Shown here: in pieces, positions 57,237-64,000 of the stretch
Layout: each line of letters starts with the position of its first letter
How positions within the stretch are numbered: position 1 is the first letter of the stretch
Assembly: GCF_019112545.1 (NCBI RefSeq)
Contig: NW_025064889.1
Span: 226,217-290,216, forward strand
Origin: Guyanagaster necrorhizus
Taxonomy: Eukaryota > Basidiomycota > Agaricomycetes > Agaricales > Physalacriaceae
Direction of reading: 5' to 3'
DNA: 64,000 nt
Translations under genes and position numbers: made by a program
Notes under the pieces: model-generated
What the model saw: only the letters and a program-made list of their open reading frames with translations
Database searches by the model: none
Told to the model about the DNA's origin: nothing

Positions 57237-60200
57237 CTATGAGAAGAAATATTGCGACGCCTTGATCGCCTCAACTCTGAAGTCACCTTTTTTGGGGACA
57301 GGCGGAAGGAGATCGACAAGGTCCACGAACTTGCCCACCAATTTCAATGCCTCTTTTTCGTTTTGAGCTTTCCGCTTTTTCAACTTCTTTTGATGGTCGG
57401 ACAGCTCGGCCCCATCCTCTGAGAAGCCCTCCATATCCATCTCCTCCTCATCTTCGTCTACCAACGTCTCTTCAATCTCATCTAGTCGGCTATTCACTTC
57501 CTTGGCTTCCGCAGCGGTCGGTGAGTGTGTGAATGTTGAGCCCTCCTCGGTAATCTCCATCAGTGATCCTAGCATAGAAAATTCCTGCGCTTGTTCTGCA
57601 GTGACCTTAAGGGATGCACCCGCGTTACGGAGAAGTTTGCCCATCTGGCCACCGCGAAGACTGATGAGAGGAATTTTATAACCCTTATAACGCTCAACGA
57701 ACTGGGATTATCATTAGCGATGGCCGGAAACCGTAGCGACAGACCCACCTCTTCGCGAAGTTTGCCAAGCACGTCAGACTGATGTAGAGCAATGAATGTA
57801 TCTCGGATGATCACAGACATCTGGTCGATGCTTGAAGCATGCGTCCAATACGAGTCGTGGACAGCAGCGAAAGTCAAACTTTGCCGCTGCAGATACATCA
57901 GTCAGATATCGATCATAAAAGAGAGCTGCAAAACTCACTTGGCATTCCAGAGCAGATAGCATCATGTGTGTCGCATCCAGACTGTGGATAAAGTTGGGAG
58001 GGAAAGCAGAAGCTTGTTTAAGTGAATTAACTGGTATAGACTTTATCAATAACGATGGCACGTCTTCTCGCAGAAATACTCACCTTCAGCCGGGCTGAGG
58101 GGGTCGGAAATAAACACCGTCTGCACCGCAGTCATAATCTGCTTTCGCTTTGTCTTGCGATATGGCTGAACAATAGGCAATCCGAGAGGTGTGGTCCAGA
58201 CGACGGAAGTCATCAGCTCTTTCTTGATCTGCTCTACGGGGAGCACTTTCGAAGGGTTCGATCGCTTGAGGTTGTATTCTTCCAAAGCCTCAGGTAGGCG
58301 GTCTTCGGGAATGGATCGAGAGATAAGCCGAGCGCACAAATTGAGCCAGTTCTGGATATCTTTAGCACCACTGAAAAGATTTCCAATACACGCCAGCACC
58401 TAGCAAGCGTGTGAGGCCGAAAACTCCGTGATGATGGCTGGAAAAACACACCACTTTAGCGAGATAAGCCGACAGAGTCCAGGTGTCCTCGTTCTTCAGA
58501 CTATCGACGTTTCTCAGTTGCTTCTCGATCTGTTCACGAGCGCCAACATAGGTAACTCCATACACCGTCGTCATGACTGTTTGCTTAACGATCTTCCTAG
58601 AAATCTTGCCCCTCAGGATGTCCGCAACTGGATCGCCAGCAGCCGCATCTTGAGCTAAAACCGTTTCCACCATGTTTCCGACATATGTGTACACATCAGA
58701 AGGACGATCACCAGCAGCAAGATTGACCTGTTGGGCACCACGTGAATCACCACCAAGGGCAGCGTAATGCTGCAGACCATTACACGTGCCATCCTGGTGC
58801 ACAGGCTGCGAGGATAGGTATTCGGTAGGATTTTCGGAAGTGAGTGCAGCATGAAGTTCCATGCATGTTGCCAAACATTGCCAAGGGTCGTCCGCGTGTG
58901 TCCACCAACGAGAACCCTATTCACAAATGTTCGTTAGTCCGACCATTAGATAAGGTAAAATTTACATACAGTTAAAGGTTTGGTAGCGCTGTCGAAAACT
59001 TCTTCTAGCCGATCCATAACGAACTGCTCTCGCTCATCAAAGTTTGCCTTGTCATACCCATACAAATTAGAGAGATGAATTTTCAGCCAACGAAGTCCCC
59101 GCTCGCCAAGCGGCTTTCCCTCGGCGAACATTAGCAATCCACGACTAAGGTCGTCGCCAATATGGTTCAAATGAGGAGGAATAGGGTATGCACGGCCACG
59201 GAAATCCACATTATGGGGTTGATAAATCTTGTCGCCCAGTAACTGCAGCCATTTAAGTATTCGATGCATTAGAACACAAGCTTCACTTACAGCACGAGCA
59301 ATCTCAATCTTGTAATTAACGTTACATCGCGACGAATGGTTGTTGGCCTTCTCCTGGTTGTAAAGCTTGAGGTTGTACATGTACAGCGCCCGATCCTTCA
59401 TATTATTGTCCGCAGGCGGCTGGGGCTCAGGGTATGGGTAGACCGCAGGAGGCAATTTACCCAAACCATAACCAGCGTTCCAAACTTCAAGAACAACATC
59501 AAAAATCTTTTTGTTGATCTTCCACGGTGTAGAACCCAAAACGTCCAGGCCGGCGTATACCAATTCCACGTTGCCTTGTTCAGATGCACGCTTCATGTAG
59601 CTTTGCTGTTCAACGGAATCTTTGTATCGCATGGCAGAGGCTGTCACAAAAGAGGTATCAGAATGGAACTAAACGTGCAAAACAATAAACATACATCGGT
59701 TGTAGAAGTATCCACCCATTTCTGGACCCACCCAAGGTTTTGGAGGGACGAGCATGGGTAGGTGGCGAGGATGAAGAGTCTCCCGTAGACTGTCTTTAGC
59801 CAAGCCCTCTGCAACAGCAGGATTGAGCCTAAGAACACCCAGCTTCTGACCCCGTATGTACTCGTACGAGTGATAGAACGCAGGCTGTTCCTCCGATCTG
59901 TTGCACAATTTGTAAGAGCTCAATTGAAGGAAAAAATGTTGCCCACATTATTTCTCCAGTTGCCTTGTCAATGGCCGTTCTGGTTACTCTCGAAACCTCC
60001 ATCAAGCAATCAACCAATATTCCTCCGACCTGAGACCGAGTCGCTTGAGTCCATGAAGAAGTCCATGCCTCTGCGTCCGACATTTGCCGTGCTGCAACGA
60101 TTCTCCTCTGCATCAAATCCTGATATCCAAGACCAGTGAAGAAACTCGTGTCGCTCTTGAAGTTTAAGGGGATTTGAATGTTGTTCTTCTTGCACATTTG

Positions 60201-61713
60201 TGCCTTGTACTCCAATTCAACTGCACGCCCCAATGTTATCAGCGCTCTCGTCGTCTTCATACCCTCCGACACACCGCCCGACCCTTGTAGCCGCATGAGT
60301 TCGAGAATAGTGATCAAGGACAGCCTTTCGGGCTGAACCAAAGTCAAATAGGGCGAGAGAAAGCGCTTGTTCTTGGCCCTCTTCTCCACTATTTGTATAG
60401 ACCTGATCTCTTCTTTCAGCCGTTCCTGCAACGCGACGTGCCATTCCCACATCCATTTCCGTATAGATTTTTGATAAGTTCCGCCTATACCGAGATTGTC
60501 AAATACGGTAGCCTCGTGTTTTAATCTCTCTACGGCGACGTCGTACACTGACTCTTCGAGAAGTTTTTGGCGGGCGGCCACATCTTCCGGCAGAACTCGC
60601 CGAGCATAGTTCACCTGGGCTAGATGGCGGCGTAGATTGTCGAGGTTAAAGGGAATGACAGCTTCTTGTTCTTCTTCTTCCACAGATTCATCGTCGACAC
60701 CATCAACTAATGGCTCCGAGCGCTGAAGGGGTCCATTAGACAAGAATTCGCAACCAAGAAAAGAGGTACTTGCTTTTATCCGCGTCACAGGGACGATTTC
60801 CGGTACGCTGTCACGAATATCCGTATAGGTGGAACCAATTACCTCTGCTTGCCCTAACTCGGCGACGACATTAGACATATTGAGTTCTACAGCGGCATGA
60901 GATAGCTCCTGGATAATAGCGGCGGCTTCCTCAGAGTCCGTGAATACGCGATCAGAGACCACAGCAGAAACGGGATAGCCCCTTGAAATGATGGAAGAAA
61001 GGAGTTCGTTATATTTGGGAAGACTGAGTTGGTCCATGGGCTTGGATGATCCAGAGCCACTCCTTACAGAGAGTGAATAAATCAAATAAAAGAAAGCAAC
61101 GAACTCCTCACCGTTTCAAAGCAAGAAGCATAATCGCGTATGTACTTGCACTGGGTTCGATGCCCTCCGCGCCCTTCTCAATGTTGTCAAACAAATCCCA
61201 AGCGGTGTCCATCCAGTACATGCTGGTTTCGTAGTCATTATCGTATGTGGCATACGACATGTTGGTATATGCCTCGAGAAGGGAGTTATATATGCGGGTC
61301 TCCAGCACCGGTTTGGCAGCTTTGCGACGCAGACGATCAAATATGGTTTTTGCTCGAGGAATATCATAGAGATTATGTATGCAAGCATCCATAACTGCAA
61401 GTAAATCCTGCGTGGCCGAGTCTGCGTACCATTCATTGTTGATGGGTGATGGACTGTCGTTGGGGCGGACACTGGGAAGGAACGTATATTGTGTTCGCTG
61501 CCTCAGGTATCCAGCCAGTTCGTTCGTGTATTGAGCGGTAGCAGCTTCCCTCAGTAGATTAGCGGGAAAATCAGGTTGCGGCGCTGGCATTGTTGCGAGA
61601 GCTGGCGCATTAATGGGTCGGGTAGGAGTAGAATAAAGACGAGCTGGACGGGGCAGGCCCTGGCGAGACGCCAATAAAGTCGTCTCTGCTCTGTGCGCCG
61701 TGCGAACCAGCAT
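57237..61713 (-). CDS. RPO41: Mitochondrial DNA-directed RNA polymerase (T7-like)
   Basis: ATG 61713 (MLVRTAHRAETTLLASRQGL) gives a mitochondrial presequence. Exon 1 has a helical repeat-like region (AKTIFDRLRRKAAKPVLETR), as in the PPR-type N-terminal domain of this family. A large exon (61085-59900) is the N-terminal extension. Polymerase motifs then follow: NVDFRGRAYPIPPHLNHIG (promoter/fingers side), VHQDGTCNGLQHYAALGGD (motif A with the catalytic Asp), RKIVKQTVMTTVYGVTYVG (motif B with Lys and Tyr), HDSYWTHASSID (motif C Asp) and the family's C-terminal SQYFFS at 57237. At least nine exons, separated by short introns. All catalytic residues are present. It transcribes the mitochondrial genome. 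Confidence 0.93.
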
Positions 61714-63424
61714 AGTCGTCGTCGTGGTCGTCGGCGGATACTTCAAGTCGTCGCCGTTCTATGCAAATTTGCAAGCGGGATTTTCTCCACAGCAAAAAAA
61801 AAAAGATCACGTGGAGCGGGTAATCCCAGGTCACTCCGATTCAGCAAATCGCTATCCCTCGAATATTGCTTGCCTGGCTTGAGCTCTCCAACCTTCTATG
61901 ATGATCTGTATGCAGGGATATCACTGTATTTCGGTTGATTCCCCAAGGAATCTAAACGAAGGAACACCACAACTAAGTATACGGCAGTCCAAGAGGTAAC
62001 TTCCCCCTTCCTCCCGTCTCTTTTCAGTAGTGCAAAGAAGTAGACGCTCAGAAATATGCACTGAATACCGTCCCATGTCAACGTTCAGCCCATATCAGCT
62101 GAAGTAATATACCGAGTTGGTGCCCAGGGTATGCCAGTGGGCGCGCCCTAACGGCCTGAATTTGAAGCAGAACGCCTTAGGAAAAGTATTGGTTGAACAT
62201 CAGGAGCTAGGGCTGGCTTCATACAAAGTATCTGAGGGTGCTTAACAACATAGCTTTGGGGGGACCTGAGGTGAAGGGAGAATTGGCTTTGTGCATCCGT
62301 TGAACGACACGCCCGACCCGAAAAGTTGTTCCGCATCCGCCTTCATCAAATGAGTAGTTATATAATCCCTCAAAAAATTCCGAGGAGAGAGACTTGAGTA
62401 TGATTCCTTCCGGTGCTGGAGGTTAAAGAAAATCGCCATAGCAATAGGCCAAAGATGTGTTTGACCAGTGGTACAATTGGTATGGAATACAGAGAAGACG
62501 GATATGTGCTGGGGTACCTGGCGCGACCATGGGGTTCAGAACAGGTGGTCCTTCTCTTTCTCCAAACACATAAGCAGGAAGACATTAGTACATTCGAATC
62601 TTTTTCTCATCCAAGAGTTTGAAGCTCAAAGATGAAAATCATTTTGTACGATGCGGGTCAGGGAGAGAAAATACTCTGCACTGGAGTCTGCGGTACAACT
62701 CTACGAAAGTCGGTCGCTGCTGATCTCGAAATATATCATGGGCGGTGACCACAACTTAAGACGGACTCTATATTCACTACTTGTAAATGCCATCCGAAGG
62801 CGAAATCGGGCGTCAAGAAAATAACTCTTTGAGGGAAAGTTCACCAGAAGTTGCCGCAATGCCTGCTTCCGTTTTCCTGACACATGGGAACGTGGAGAGA
62901 CTTCCAAGCCTTGCTCCTTTGTTTGCCTGAAATCCCTTGACGTTTTACGTGGCCTGTTAGTCATAGTCTTATCTCAACTTCATGAGAGAGCCCTTGATGT
63001 ACATCTTCTACTGCAAACTGGGGTGATAGAAACATGCACTAACTTTGTTGGATTCGACCCACGACTTGTCAAGTTCGTCATTTCTCGGAATATCGGAACA
63101 CATGGCAGTCCCTCCGGGGTATATCGTACCAAAAGCGGTTACCTTGAATATGTCCGACTCGGAGAACCCCCCTCACGAAACTCTAGAAAAATATGTGTGT
63201 ACACGAGGGCACCCAGTTGTTGTAAGTATAAATCAACGCTAATAGTGTTATCCCACCGACTTACTGCATCCCTTCCTGAGGAGCCCCTGTTGGGACCAGT
63301 CGTCGATCTTCAATTCGGTGATACCGTCCGAGTCGCGCCGTGTGTCACAACCTTGGCCTGACGTTGTCGTATATAAAGGCGTGCGGACTGTTTCATTCAC
63401 TCGAAGCCATTCTTTCGATCCTCC
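61714..63424. other. Intergenic stretch, no supported gene
   Basis: Contains the promoter of the mitochondrial RNA polymerase gene and, at the right end, that of the F-box-like gene (TATATAAAG at 63371-63379, about 46 bases before its ATG). Short frames (up to 112 codons at 63023-63361, +) have no motif. Confidence 0.5.
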
Positions 63425-64000
63425 ATGTCTTCCATCGACGGTCCAGCCCTCCCGCCAGAAATCATTGATGCTATCATCGACCAGGTGCATCTCATCGGTC
63501 CTGTTTCACGTGTAAAGGACCAGGAAAGATATCACAAACGGAGGGAGACTCTGGGAGCCTGCTCTCTAGCGTCTCGGTCTTGGCTTACCCGTAGCCGCTT
63601 CTACCTCTTCGAGACCGTCTTCCTCCCCCCAAATGATGTCTCCCGATGCAGCGCATTTGCTGCCATGCTGGCCCACCCACTCTGCACCTTCACTTCCTAC
63701 GTTCGAACTCTCATTATCCGCGAAGCGCACAGTCTAAGTGGCCTGGGCACGTTGTGGCTCAACGATGCTTTACCCCATCTCTCACTCCTCACTCACGTCA
63801 GAACGCTCTCAATCACCGGCGCACGTTTCGATAGAATGCGCTCGGACACTTGGTCCGAGTCGGGCATCTCGTTCTTCGCGAAAATGGGCATGAAGCGGCT
63901 CCAGCTCTTGTCGTGCCAATTCCGAACCCCCGATCAGTGCCTGGATGCGTTGTCCGTGTGTGGTCACCTCGAGGAACTCACCCTGCGCCGCACCGCGCTG
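63425..64000 (+). CDS. F-box-like protein, 3' end outside the window
   Basis: ATG 63425 opens a frame that stays open for 192 codons to the window edge. The start MSSIDGPALPPEIIDAIIDQ is a fungal F-box opening (LPPEIIDAII). It goes on with LGACSLASRSWLTRSRFYLF, the second half of the motif. Leucine-rich segments follow (LPHLSLLTHVRTLSI, MGMKRLQLLSCQF, CGHLEELTLRR). A TATATAAAG box lies about 46 bases upstream. Probably a substrate-recognition subunit of an SCF ubiquitin ligase. No intron is needed in the visible part. Confidence 0.8.
   Translation, partial: MSSIDGPALPPEIIDAIIDQVHLIGPVSRVKDQERYHKRRETLGACSLASRSWLTRSRFYLFETVFLPPNDVSRCSAFAAMLAHPLCTFTSYVRTLIIREAHSLSGLGTLWLNDALPHLSLLTHVRTLSITGARFDRMRSDTWSESGISFFAKMGMKRLQLLSCQFRTPDQCLDALSVCGHLEELTLRRTAL

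Noticed and set aside
1..64000. tRNA genes, CRISPR arrays, long terminal repeats, reverse transcriptase or transposase
   Set aside because: None seen on reading both strands by eye; a tRNA or repeat-finding program was not available, so a degenerate element could have been missed.

Overview
The window is nuclear DNA of a filamentous basidiomycete, almost certainly an Agaricomycete. Genes are cut into short exons by 45-60 nt introns with GTRNGT donors and YAG acceptors. The families present are typical of mushroom-forming fungi: FunK1 protein kinases, DUF6533 and DUF6534 seven-helix proteins, F-box/LRR proteins, tandem P450s and SMYD-like SET proteins. No reverse transcriptase, transposase, CRISPR array or bacterial-type operon is seen.

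Layout. 1-10.8 kb: two FunK1 kinase genes as inverted arms around a decayed SET relic, a 317-residue-class unknown gene and an F-box-like gene. 11.9-15.1 kb: a second SET relic beside the one intact SET gene (501 residues). 15.8-21.3 kb: two head-to-tail P450 genes. 21.3-25 kb: poorly resolved, with a probably broken coiled-coil gene. 25.2-26.1 kb: a SUR7/PalI membrane protein. 26.1-29.2 kb: no gene seen. 29.2-31.1 kb: a DUF6534 receptor-like protein. 31.4 and 47.1 kb: two U2 snRNA genes with conserved TATA boxes. 34.2-39.2 kb: an F-box-like gene and two tandem genes sharing an IWDP core. 43.1-44.2 kb: a Ser-rich protein with a possible degenerate integrase H2C2 domain. 45.2-46.9 kb: two more SET relics. 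47.4-49.1 kb: an F-box/LRR gene. 49.3-54.0 kb: two DUF6533 genes flanking a CsbD-like gene. 55.8-61.7 kb: three mitochondrial housekeeping genes (ATPase inhibitor IF1, ATP synthase subunit h, mitochondrial RNA polymerase). 63.4 kb to the end: an F-box-like gene running off the edge.

The right third (49-62 kb) looks like stable core genome. The left half looks accessory: duplicated kinases, SET relics and P450 tandems. The most informative points are: the FunK1 inverted pair with an abrupt identity break; one intact SET gene among four relics; the paired U2 genes; the 97-bp divergent promoter shared by IF1 and subunit h; and two 13-14 nt micro-exons in the membrane-protein genes. I saw no clearly new defence or biosynthetic system. 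Exon borders come from reading splice motifs and frame continuity by eye and are untested.
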